In this document: one piece after another, positions 8,233 to 16,350 of the stretch
Position numbering within the stretch: the first letter of the stretch is position 1
Layout: every line of letters starts with the position of its first letter
NCBI RefSeq assembly: GCF_010092445.1
Contig: NZ_CP048031.1
Span: forward strand, 2,418,001-2,482,000
Direction: 5' to 3'
Length of the DNA: 64,000 nucleotides
DNA from: Shewanella sp. Arc9-LZ
Lineage (GTDB): Bacteria > Pseudomonadota > Gammaproteobacteria > Enterobacterales > Shewanellaceae
Position numbers and translations under genes: made by a program
Notes under the pieces: generated by a model
What the model was told of the DNA's origin: nothing
Databases searched by the model: none
The model's input: the letters and a program-made list of their open reading frames with translations, nothing else

Positions 8233-10515
8233 ATGATTGAGTTAAATCGACGTCATTTTTTAAAGGGAGCGGGTGCCAGTGGCGCCACATGTGCTTTAGC
8301 AAGCATGCTTCCTGGTTCGCTAGCTGCATTAGAAAAATCACCATTAAAAGGTGTTGCTTCTGAAGTGGCCAGTATTTGTGAAATGTGTTCAACGCGGTGT
8401 CCTATTAAGGCGCGCATTGTAGATGGCAAAAACGTATTTATTACGGGCAATAAAGAAGCTAAATCGTTTGGTGGCAAAGTCTGCGCTCGAGGTGGAGCTG
8501 GCCATAGCTTACTTTACGATCCACAGCGTATCGTTAATCCACTAAAGCGTGTGGGTGAACGCGGCGCAGGTGAATGGGCAGAGATTTCATGGGCTGATGC
8601 TTATAAAGAAATTGCCGCCAAAATGAACCAAATTAAACAACAATATGGTGCCGAAACCATAGCGTTCTCATCAAAGTCTGGTTCACTTTCAGGTCATATA
8701 TTTCATCTTGCTGAGGCTTTTGGATCGCCCAATACATTTACTCATGCCTCAACGTGCCCGGGCAGTTATGTTGTTGCTGCTAAGGCAATATTTGGCACCA
8801 AAATGAAGCGTGATTTGAGCAATGCCAAATACATCATCAACTTTGGTCATAACTTGTATGAAGGCATCAACATGTCTGAAACAAGAGGCTTGATGCAAGC
8901 TCAAATGGATAGAGGAGCCAAGTTAGTTGTATTTGAACCTAGATTCTCGATTGTGGCAGATAAGGCTGATGAGTGGCACGCAATACGTCCGGGTACCGAC
9001 GTCGCGGTCGCGTTAGCGTTATGTCATGTGTTGATTAATGACAATTTATATGACCATGACTTCATTGAAAAATATGTTGTTGGTTTTGATGAGTTCGCCG
9101 CTGAAGTACAAAAATATACCCCAGAATGGGCCGAAACTATTTCAGACGTGTCTGCCAGTGCCATTCGACGTATTGCACATGAATACGCAAGCCACGCTCC
9201 ACACGCCGTTGTTGATTTTGGCCATCGCGCTACATTTACCCCTGAAGAGTTCGATATGCGCCGTGCGTTATATGCAGCCAACATATTGATTGGCAACATC
9301 GAACGAAAAGGGGGCATTTACTTGGGCCAGAAAGCACCTGGCTATAATAAACTTGCCGGTGAAAATGTGGCCCCAGCGCTAGCCAAACCTGGTGTTAAAG
9401 GCATGCCTAAGCCAACGGCAATCCGCATTGACCAGGTTGAAAAGCAGTATGCAATGATGTGGTCAAATGGTGGCATTTATCAAACCATTTTAGATGCAAC
9501 ATTAGACGCCAAACCTTATCAATTAAAAGCATGGGTAATGAGTCGTACTAACCCAATGCAAACCCTTACAGACCGAGCCAAAGTAGAACAATCGCTTAAA
9601 AAGCTAGATTTAGTGGTGTCATGTGACCTGTATATCAGTGAAACCGCAGCATACGCAGATTATATTTTGCCAGAATCGACTTATCTTGAACGCGATGAAG
9701 AGATACAAGATAAATCAGGTAAAAATCCGGCCTATTATGTTCGTCAACGTGTGGTTGAAACCATTGGTAATACTCGCCCAAGCTGGCAAATATTTAAAGA
9801 ATTAGGCCAAGCTTTGGGGCTTGAACAATTTTACCCTTGGGACAATATAGAAACGTTGCAATTAATGCAGTTGAATCGCGATCACAGCTTGTTGGAACAC
9901 ATCAAAAAAATGGGTTACGTCAGCTACGGTAAGCCATTGATGTTGCGTGAACCTGAAATGGTTACCGAATTCGTTAAGGCTTATCCCAATGCCAAAAGTG
10001 TTGATGCAGACGGTACTTATGCCAGCTCAATGAGCTTTAAAACACCCAGCGGCAAGATTGAATTAACCTCACCAAAAATAGAAGGCATGGCACCAGGACG
10101 AGGTGTGATTAAGCATCGCGATGTACAACTAAAGCAAGCCGATGAGTTGTACTTTATACAAGGGAAGGTCGCGGTACACACCAATGGCGCCACCCATAAT
10201 ATTCCAATGCTAGCCAATCTTATGTCGAAAAATGCGATTTGGATCCATCCATTAACCGCCGGACGATTAAATATCCATAGTGGCGATGCAATTCAATTAA
10301 CCAGCAGTGTTGGCACCGAAGAAGGAACCGCTTTGGTCACCCCGGGGATTCGTCAAGATACTGTGTTTGCATACATGGGCTTTGGCTCCAAAAACAAAGA
10401 ACTGGTGCGAGCAACAGGAAAAGGTATCCATTGCGGCAACCTACTTCCTAATGTCATCGCTCCCATCTGTGGCATGAATTTACACACCACAGGTGTCAAG
10501 TTGGTAAAAATTTAG
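8233..10515 (+). CDS. psrA: Molybdopterin thiosulfate/polysulfide reductase catalytic subunit
   Basis: 760-residue periplasmic Mo/W-bisPGD oxidoreductase of the PsrA/PhsA branch. A twin-arginine signal (NRRHFLKGAGASG) is present. The [4Fe-4S] ligands are C49, C52, C56 and C84. The likely molybdenum ligand is C175 in STCPGSY, cysteine being typical for PsrA/PhsA/TtrA. The length fits PsrA/PhsA (about 760) rather than TtrA (over 1000), so thiosulfate and/or polysulfide/sulfur is the likely substrate. The start ATG has a strong ribosome site (AAGGGGGG). FeS and NrfD-type subunits follow in order, giving a complete ABC operon. The adjacent sensor system suggests substrate-induced expression. Confidence 0.8.
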   Translation: MIELNRRHFLKGAGASGATCALASMLPGSLAALEKSPLKGVASEVASICEMCSTRCPIKARIVDGKNVFITGNKEAKSFGGKVCARGGAGHSLLYDPQRIVNPLKRVGERGAGEWAEISWADAYKEIAAKMNQIKQQYGAETIAFSSKSGSLSGHIFHLAEAFGSPNTFTHASTCPGSYVVAAKAIFGTKMKRDLSNAKYIINFGHNLYEGINMSETRGLMQAQMDRGAKLVVFEPRFSIVADKADEWHAIRPGTDVAVALALCHVLINDNLYDHDFIEKYVVGFDEFAAEVQKYTPEWAETISDVSASAIRRIAHEYASHAPHAVVDFGHRATFTPEEFDMRRALYAANILIGNIERKGGIYLGQKAPGYNKLAGENVAPALAKPGVKGMPKPTAIRIDQVEKQYAMMWSNGGIYQTILDATLDAKPYQLKAWVMSRTNPMQTLTDRAKVEQSLKKLDLVVSCDLYISETAAYADYILPESTYLERDEEIQDKSGKNPAYYVRQRVVETIGNTRPSWQIFKELGQALGLEQFYPWDNIETLQLMQLNRDHSLLEHIKKMGYVSYGKPLMLREPEMVTEFVKAYPNAKSVDADGTYASSMSFKTPSGKIELTSPKIEGMAPGRGVIKHRDVQLKQADELYFIQGKVAVHTNGATHNIPMLANLMSKNAIWIHPLTAGRLNIHSGDAIQLTSSVGTEEGTALVTPGIRQDTVFAYMGFGSKNKELVRATGKGIHCGNLLPNVIAPICGMNLHTTGVKLVKI

Positions 10516-10543
10516 CCGGTAACTAATTGATTTGGAGTCTCCT

Positions 10544-11116
10544 ATGAGCAAACGATATGTCATGGTGCATGATGAAAACAAATGCATCGGCTGCCAAGCT
10601 TGCAATATAGCTTGTCGTAGTGAAAACGAAGTCCCTGAAGGGGTAACACGCCTGCAAGTTAGGGTGGAAGGTCCTTTTGGTGAAGCACCAAACTTACATT
10701 TTAAATATCACCGCGTGTCCTGTCAGCAATGCGAAGACGCACCTTGTGTCAGTGTTTGCCCTACAGGTGCCGCTTACATAGACGAAAATGGCTTAGTGTC
10801 TATTCATAACGATAAGTGCGTTGGCTGTATGTATTGTGTTGCGGCATGTCCATACAAAGTGCGCTTTATGAATCCCATAACCAAGGCTGCAGACAAATGT
10901 AATTTCTGTAAAGACACTCGCCTAGCCAGAGGTGAACAACCCGCTTGTGTTACAGCATGCCCAACAGATGCATTGTATTTTGGCGATGCTAACGACAGTA
11001 AAAGTGAGGTTGCTCAATTACTGAATACAAAAATAACCTATCAAGACAAAACGCATTTAGGTACCAAACCACGAGTGTACCGTGTTCCGACTAAACGAGG
11101 AGGGATAGAGTCATGA
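10544..11116 (+). CDS. psrB: Four-cluster ferredoxin-type subunit PsrB/PhsB
   Basis: Electron-transfer subunit of 190 residues with four cysteine groups for four [4Fe-4S] clusters: CIGCQACNIAC, CQQCEDAPCVSVCP, CVGCMYCVAACP and CNFC...CVTACP. It would link the NrfD-type membrane subunit to the catalytic subunit. I start it at the ATG at 10544, preceded by GGAG at 10534-10537; the in-frame TTG at 10532 overlaps that ribosome site and is unlikely. It starts 28 bp after psrA, and its stop overlaps the psrC start by 4 nt (ATGA). Confidence 0.8.
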   Translation: MSKRYVMVHDENKCIGCQACNIACRSENEVPEGVTRLQVRVEGPFGEAPNLHFKYHRVSCQQCEDAPCVSVCPTGAAYIDENGLVSIHNDKCVGCMYCVAACPYKVRFMNPITKAADKCNFCKDTRLARGEQPACVTACPTDALYFGDANDSKSEVAQLLNTKITYQDKTHLGTKPRVYRVPTKRGGIES

Positions 11117-12054
11117 ACAATATATGGGGCGACATGGCGCAATATGATCCAGTGACATGGAACTGGGTTATCGCCGTTTATTTATTTATGGCCGGTTTAT
11201 CGGCAGGTAGCGTACTCATTGGTATTGGTATGCGTTGGTATAGTAAAGGGGGCAATATTGAAACTTCGATATTAAAAGCCTCTGCCATTATCGGGCCAGT
11301 AGCCATAAGCTTAGGTTTGGCCTGTTTAGTGTTTGATTTAACCAAACCATTTCATTTCTGGCTCATCTTAGTCAATTATAATTTTACATCTGTAATGGCG
11401 ATTGGTGTGTTGGCCTTACTAGCTTATTCACCGTTAGGTATTGCTTATGCATTGATTGTATTACGAGATGATTTACCAAAGTGGAAGTTAGGATTTTTAG
11501 CCCCAATAGGGCATATGCTATTACCCATGCGTAAAGTAATTGAAATCCTACTGTTTGTACTTGCTATAGGAGTTGGTGCGTATACTGGCTTTTTAATCTC
11601 GGCCATGAATGCCTACCCAATGCTCAATACTGCAGTATTACCGGCATTGTTCTTAGCGTCTGGTTTATCAGCGGGAGCTGCGGGTAACTTAATCGTTGCG
11701 TTAACCTGTTTTAATAGCAGCCCCCATGATAACGATGTGGCAAAAATGCACAGCCTAGATTTACCCGTAATCGTGTCTGAAATGATGTTTTTAGTGATGC
11801 TGTTTAGTACTCTTTATTTCACAGGAGGCGCAGCTGCTGAAGCATTAGCATCATTAAGTACCGACATTTGGGCTAGCGTGTTTTGGATAGGCGTAGTCGG
11901 AATCGGGTTTATCGTTCCCATTCTGTCTATGTTTTTACCTGCCAATGCTCGTCACACTAAAGCCATCATGATATCAGTTGCCTGCTGCAGTTTGACGGGT
12001 GTTTTAGCATTACGACACTTCATCATCTATGCTGGACAAAGTTATATAAGTTAA
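11113..12054 (+). CDS. psrC: NrfD-family membrane quinol subunit PsrC/PhsC
   Basis: 313-residue, highly hydrophobic protein with about eight to nine TM helices, beginning with WNWVIAVYLFMAGLSAGSVL, the usual NrfD/PsrC opening (helix with a GLSAGS turn). It anchors the complex and oxidises menaquinol. Translationally coupled to psrB by an ATGA overlap. Last gene of the operon; a hairpin at 12085-12114 follows. NrfD proteins of other complexes look alike, so the exact assignment relies on the operon. Confidence 0.8.
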   Translation: MNNIWGDMAQYDPVTWNWVIAVYLFMAGLSAGSVLIGIGMRWYSKGGNIETSILKASAIIGPVAISLGLACLVFDLTKPFHFWLILVNYNFTSVMAIGVLALLAYSPLGIAYALIVLRDDLPKWKLGFLAPIGHMLLPMRKVIEILLFVLAIGVGAYTGFLISAMNAYPMLNTAVLPALFLASGLSAGAAGNLIVALTCFNSSPHDNDVAKMHSLDLPVIVSEMMFLVMLFSTLYFTGGAAAEALASLSTDIWASVFWIGVVGIGFIVPILSMFLPANARHTKAIMISVACCSLTGVLALRHFIIYAGQSYIS

Positions 12055-12084
12055 CCAAGAAATAAGTAGATAAGTCATCTTTTG

Positions 12085-12119
12085 CCCTCCAGTAGACTTA
12101 GGTTGATTGGAGGGTAAAA
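12085..12119 (+). terminator. Terminator-like hairpin after psrC
   Basis: CCCTCCA (12085-12091) pairs with TGGAGGG (12108-12114) around a 16-nt loop, flanked by TTTTG on the left and TAAAAA on the right. It could end the psr operon, although the plus strand has no clear U-tract. Confidence 0.4.
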
Positions 12120-12688
12120 ACTACGCAATAGGCTGCAGTATTAGGTTGTAACAGCAGTCAACATTGGTTAATTAACTTAAGACACAACACTAAAGTCGAC
12201 CGTATTCACAATTAAATCCATAAATTAGAAACGATAATCGTAGATTATTCAGATTTACCGCTAACGTATACTTGAAGTTATTATTTAAGCTGCTATATTG
12301 GCTTTATGAAAACATCAATATTCACATTTTATTCAATTATTTTTTTAGGGAGCTTCGCCCTAAAATTCCCCGATTAAGCGGGCGTGTCATTGCGCCCATC
12401 TGTTTTTACAGAATATACAATTAAAATTAACATTTAAAAAACAGCTTGCATTTATATGTTGAGGCTTAGATTTCGTTAAACTATTTTTAATCAATAGGAG
12501 TAACCCAATCTTTGTTTTATCTATATGTAAATAATTATTTGTTTTTAAAATGCTGTAATTAATTTAATTTTAATACTATAAAAATAAACCCAAAAAGTTC
12601 TAAAAGGAGGGCGGTGGATTATTTATTTCAAAAATGAGTTTATTGCATTAAATAAACGTTATTAATTTTTTATTTATAAGGTAATGAT
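12120..12688. other. Gene-poor A/T-rich spacer
   Basis: About 570 bp with no supported gene. It holds a small hairpin, TTAGGG / CCCTAA, near 12344-12362, and a purine-rich patch GGAGGGCGG near 12606. Nothing else is recognisable. Confidence 0.5.
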
Positions 12689-12799
12689 ATGTCTAAGCAT
12701 GAAATGAAAAAACCATTGTTGTCGCTAAAAGAAAAGCGTAAGTTAAAAAAAGAATCAAATGTTACAGAGGTAGCCAAGATTAGAAAGAAAAAAGGCTAG
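12689..12799 (+). CDS. Lysine-rich 36-residue mini-protein, unknown
   Basis: A short ORF reads MSKHEMKKPLLSLKEKRKLK and continues to ...VAKIRKKKG, 36 residues. It is very basic (about 14 Lys/Arg) and probably one or two helices with no hydrophobic segment. A weak ribosome site (AAGGTAATGAT) precedes it, and a strong terminator (12913-12949) follows about 115 bp later, which supports a real transcript. I do not recognise the family. A nucleic-acid-binding role would be plausible from the charge alone but is a guess. Confidence 0.4.
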   Translation: MSKHEMKKPLLSLKEKRKLKKESNVTEVAKIRKKKG

Positions 12800-12912
12800 T
12801 AAACTGGATACGAAATACTTTACCTCCTTTAATTAACTGAACACTTTGTACATAAATGTCAGTAATAACAGCTTTTTGGGGGGCGAGGAACAATAACGTA
12901 GAATGTTTTTAT

Positions 12913-12958
12913 AAATAGGCTGAAGATGATTTTTATGTTCAGCCTATTTTATTTTTTT
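12913..12958 (+). terminator. Strong rho-independent terminator
   Basis: A perfect 12-bp stem (AAATAGGCTGAA 12913-12924 with TTCAGCCTATTT 12938-12949) and a 13-nt loop are followed by a T-rich run (ATTTTTTT). It closes the transcript of the mini-gene at 12689. Confidence 0.8.
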
Positions 12959-13108
12959 AACATACAGAATCTTTTTACATTAACGTTATAGACAGTTAGG
13001 TTTTGGTACCTATCTGTTATTGTTTATTAATTTAGTTTCTAGTAGTGATTTTTAAAATGGATAATGATGTTAACTTTCTCTATAAAAAGATAGTGAAGGA
13101 GTCTAGAA

Positions 13109-13369
13109 ATGACAGCAAATAATGGTGAGATTAAGTCACATCAAGTTGGAGTAGGTGGCACTAGAGCACAAACAGCTAAGCGACCCAAAAAAGTGGCTAT
13201 AAGGATACCTGAAAATTATATTGGTATTGTTAAACAGTTAGTTAACTATTTGGATGAATTTACAATAATTAATGGGCAAAAAGTTCAGGTAAAATCAGAG
13301 AAATTGTTACTCAATTCTATACAAGAGAAGGCTCAAGAGATCATGTTAAATGCATTAATATCTAAATAG
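13109..13369 (+). CDS. Small hypothetical protein
   Basis: 86 residues. The N-terminal 30 are polar and basic (...GGTRAQTAKRPKKVAIRIPE) and the rest is likely mixed alpha/beta (IVKQLVNYLDEF...). GAAGGAG stands 8-14 nt before the ATG, a convincing ribosome site. No signal peptide or TM segment. I do not recognise the family. It stands alone between two gene-free stretches. Confidence 0.55.
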   Translation: MTANNGEIKSHQVGVGGTRAQTAKRPKKVAIRIPENYIGIVKQLVNYLDEFTIINGQKVQVKSEKLLLNSIQEKAQEIMLNALISK

Positions 13370-13789
13370 GCTTGATCATAAGCATTCATTAAACTTTGAA
13401 TATAATAAAAATATCAGATTAAAAAATTAATGTTCGCTGTAATACTTTCGTCGTTTAAGGCACTGTACAGCTTATTAGTTTTTTGTTAATTTTATGTGTT
13501 TCTGTCTTATAAATTCACCTTTAGAGTAATATATTTATTGGTTGTAAATATAGTCGTGGATATTCACTTTGTAATGGCTTGTATTTCACCTGTTTTTATG
13601 CACAGATACTCAGATATTAAGTTATTTTTAATAAACTAGAGATAATATTTGTAATCGCGTGTGTGATTTTTAAAATTAATATCACTACATTAATAATGTT
13701 ATTTTACCTCATTAAACCTTCTATTATTCAAAGTTTGATCGTTAGGTAAAATACTTAAAGCATGAATTATTAGAATTTTTGAGGAAAAA
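13370..13789. other. Spacer before rnk
   Basis: 420 bp of A/T-rich sequence without a supported ORF or clear hairpin. It presumably contains the rnk promoter. Confidence 0.5.
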
Positions 13790-14203
13790 ATGAATAACAG
13801 ACCTGAAATAACGATCTCATCACTTGATGCGCAGAGACTATTTAAACTCATCGAGTCCTTACCTACAAAGAAAATGGTAGGTATAAGTGAGCTTGAAGAG
13901 GAACTCGCTCGAGCAACAATCGTGGATCCAACAGAAATACCCACTACAATTGTCACCATGAACTCAACGGTTAAATTTACTGTCGAGTCGTCTCGAGATG
14001 AGTTTTTAATGACGCTTGTTTATCCCAGAGATCTTGATTTGAATGGCGATAAAATCTCTATTCTGGCGCCAGTTGGGAGCGCGTTACTTGGGTTGGCTCA
14101 GGGAGATCAAATTGAATGGCCAAAGCCCGGTGGTGGGTTAATAAAAATAACCATTAATGAAATTTTTTATCAACCAGAAAGGGCTGGTGAATACCATCGT
14201 TGA
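13790..14203 (+). CDS. rnk: Rnk, GreA/GreB-like RNA polymerase-binding regulator
   Basis: 137 residues. The N-terminal short helical part (DAQRLFKLIESLPTKKMVGISELEEELARA) is followed by the GreA/GreB C-terminal FKBP-like domain (about 50-130; NSTVKFTVES..., ILAPVGSALLGLAQGDQIEW). This is the layout of Rnk, the 'regulator of nucleoside diphosphate kinase', which binds RNA polymerase in the secondary channel. The length matches E. coli Rnk (about 136). TTTGAGGAAAAA before the ATG gives the ribosome site. Monocistronic. Confidence 0.88.
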   Translation: MNNRPEITISSLDAQRLFKLIESLPTKKMVGISELEEELARATIVDPTEIPTTIVTMNSTVKFTVESSRDEFLMTLVYPRDLDLNGDKISILAPVGSALLGLAQGDQIEWPKPGGGLIKITINEIFYQPERAGEYHR

Positions 14204-14312
14204 TACATCATTTATTCAATAGCTTGAAATAAATTACACCAGATCAATGAAGACACTCTATATAAAAGAATGTAGTAAATCCTCGTTACATCTGGTTTAA
14301 GGCTATTAAACA

Positions 14313-14352
14313 ATAACTAAATAACTAAATAACTAAATAACTAAATAACTAA
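14313..14352. repeat. Five tandem copies of an 8-bp unit
   Basis: The unit ATAACTAA is repeated five times without interruption (14313-14352). It lies between rnk and the decayed transposase. Such a repeat can vary in copy number by slippage; TAA recurs in every unit, so it is not coding in the frames checked. Confidence 0.9.
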
Positions 14353-14419
14353 CTTCGCTAGCGGTTTGATTCAACGATAATTATAGATGGCACCTAGAAT
14401 CAACATACTGGTACTGGTA

Positions 14420-15050
14420 CTGCGTCGTAGAATACTGGTGTACAGGTTTATCTAAGCGGTTTTTTTCATGACAGTTGTCGCTTAAATGGTTAAACAGCTT
14501 CTTTGTGTTACTCTTAAATTAACTCCACAGCCTATGGCTGACAGTTTCTGTTCTTTTTAATCATTGCTCTAGATGTTCATTTCTATTGTCTGATAGCACA
14601 CTTTTCGCTTCGCCAATATCCTAACATCAAGACCATCATGTCTCTGATTTGGTGTCACAAACTTAATCCTGCTATGGCAATGTTCGTTGTCGTACCCATA
14701 AACAAATTCATTTACTCATGTACGCGCTTCATCTAACGATATAAAACCTTTACTAGGCCAACGCGGATGATACTTTACCGTACTAAACAGTAGATTCTGA
14801 GTACGGATTATCATTACTCATCCTTGGACGACTTCATTTGGTCACGCCCACTAAATTGTACATCCTCGCTCGCATCGTCAGGTATTTCATGGGATCACCA
14901 TTATCAGAGTGCAACACAACGTCTTTCTATAAGTATTTTTCTGCCCAGCGTTTATCTATTTCAGATACGTTCCATCTAAAAAATAGCACGATATTTTTCA
15001 ATGAGCCTGTTGACCTCTTTGATGATATCGCCACGGTGGGCCGATAATTC
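14420..15050 (-). pseudogene. Decayed IS3-type transposase (orfB) remnant
   Basis: On the minus strand, fragments of a DDE integrase core can be read across several frames: VLHSDNGDPMKYLTMRARM, SRPRMSNDNPYSE, KYHPRWPSKGFISLDEA, and VNEFVYGYDNEHCHSRIKFV. These match the conserved end of IS3-family orfB proteins. At least three in-frame stops and a frameshift break it. Ends are approximate and I saw no clear terminal inverted repeats. It marks this gene-poor region as a past insertion site. Confidence 0.75.
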
Positions 15051-15377
15051 TAATTGCCCTATGTTGGTCATACTTCTTTTCAGTAAGGTTTGTGAATATC
15101 TTGATTAGACGGATATTTATGTCAAGTTCAGTGCGGCAACGAACAGAGTAAAAAGTAAAATACACGTATTATGACTATCAACATCATGAGTTAAATCGTG
15201 GTTACTAATTTTAAATTATGTAGTAAATACATAATGTTGCATAGACTAAATGAGTTAAAAGCGATTGCAATTTACGCCACAAATGGTGATATTTTTTACC
15301 ATTTTTTTATTTTTATGCTAGGCAGGCGATTCACTTTCCACCCAGAGTGACCTAAAAGCTTTAATTTTGAGGATAAT

Positions 15378-15836
15378 ATGCAAATAGAAACACTTCACGA
15401 TGTTATGCAATGGACTAAAAACATGCACCAAGAACTGCATTATTTTGCCGCCAATTGTGCACAAAAAAGCGATAGTGTAAGAGTTGGTTTGCTGCTTAAG
15501 TACATTTCAGAGCACGAAAAAAAAATGGCGCAGGTAATGAAAAAGTTTGAAGACAATGGTAATAGCAGTGCACTCAACACGTATAGTCGGCATTACTACG
15601 AAAAATTCACTATTTCTATTCACACTGAAGGTGAGCATCCGTTTGAGAAGATGGATACGGATGAAATAGCAATTGTCACTCTTGAATATCATAAAAATAT
15701 CGTCGGACTATTTGAGTATCTGCAAAAATGCAGCTGTGCACCTTCGGTGACGGAATTTCTTGATAATATATTGTCGGTTCAAGAGGCCGAGGGGCGATTA
15801 CTGGCACGTAACATGAAACAAATTGACGATTTGTAG
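15378..15836 (+). CDS. Helical ferritin-like protein, unknown
   Basis: 152 residues, nearly all predicted helix, with His/Glu-rich helices (MHQELHYFAANC, ISEHEKKMAQVMKKFED, ALEYHKN-like LEYHKNIVGLFEYL, SVQEAEGRLLARNM) that suggest a four-helix bundle such as ferritin-like or hemerythrin-like folds. A ribosome site (TTGAGGATAAT) precedes the ATG. No signal peptide. I cannot name the family; metal binding is inferred only from the His/Glu pattern. Confidence 0.6.
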   Translation: MQIETLHDVMQWTKNMHQELHYFAANCAQKSDSVRVGLLLKYISEHEKKMAQVMKKFEDNGNSSALNTYSRHYYEKFTISIHTEGEHPFEKMDTDEIAIVTLEYHKNIVGLFEYLQKCSCAPSVTEFLDNILSVQEAEGRLLARNMKQIDDL

Positions 15837-16350
15837 CATAAATGTCTCACAAACAAAAAATCACATAACGTCATACTGAGTGATTTAGTACTAGAAACTT
15901 TTCAGAATGCACTCCTGTGGTAAGCAGAGCCTTTTTAATGACTAACTTTATGCGTTATTTTAACTACCAAAATAACGTTAAAGTTGGTGACAACGGCCAA
16001 TTCATATCAAGCCATATACAGATAATGCAACCTTTCAACAAATCTAGGCCGAATTTATGGGTTGTATTACCTCAACGTAGGTAACACTCCACTTAAACTC
16101 AGCGATATTGGCAAAACCAAACGATAGTTTATCAACGGCATATAGCCTGATAAGTTTTTGAAAGTATGAGTTAATGTTAAGAGTTGGAACAACTGTTAAC
16201 CGTGTTTTATAGAAAGTACGCTAACGCACAGAGTCTAAAACTAAAGAGCAGTATAATTTACTCGTTAGTTATCAAATCTTAGGTATCTCTTAGATATCAA
16301 ATGTCTCCAGTCATTGCAAAATACAATTTATTCATGCTGAGGTGAAGCAC
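15837..16350. other. Spacer upstream of putA
   Basis: About 510 bp without a supported gene. It probably holds the putA promoter. The segment 16217-16241 (GTACG..., ACGCACAGAGTC, AAA) resembles 30026-30048 upstream of the PoxB-like gene. Confidence 0.45.

Noticed and set aside
8233..10515. Tetrathionate reductase TtrA
   Set aside because: The protein is about 760 residues, whereas TtrA is over 1000; order A-B-C also fits psr/phs.
12344..12362. TTAGGG/CCCTAA hairpin as a terminator of psrC
   Set aside because: Too far from the operon end and no T-run; the hairpin at 12085 is nearer.
15126..15141. Shared 14-mer CGGCAACGAACAGA with the RND terminator at 25741
   Set aside because: A short match explained by chance at this window size; the surrounding sequence is not similar.
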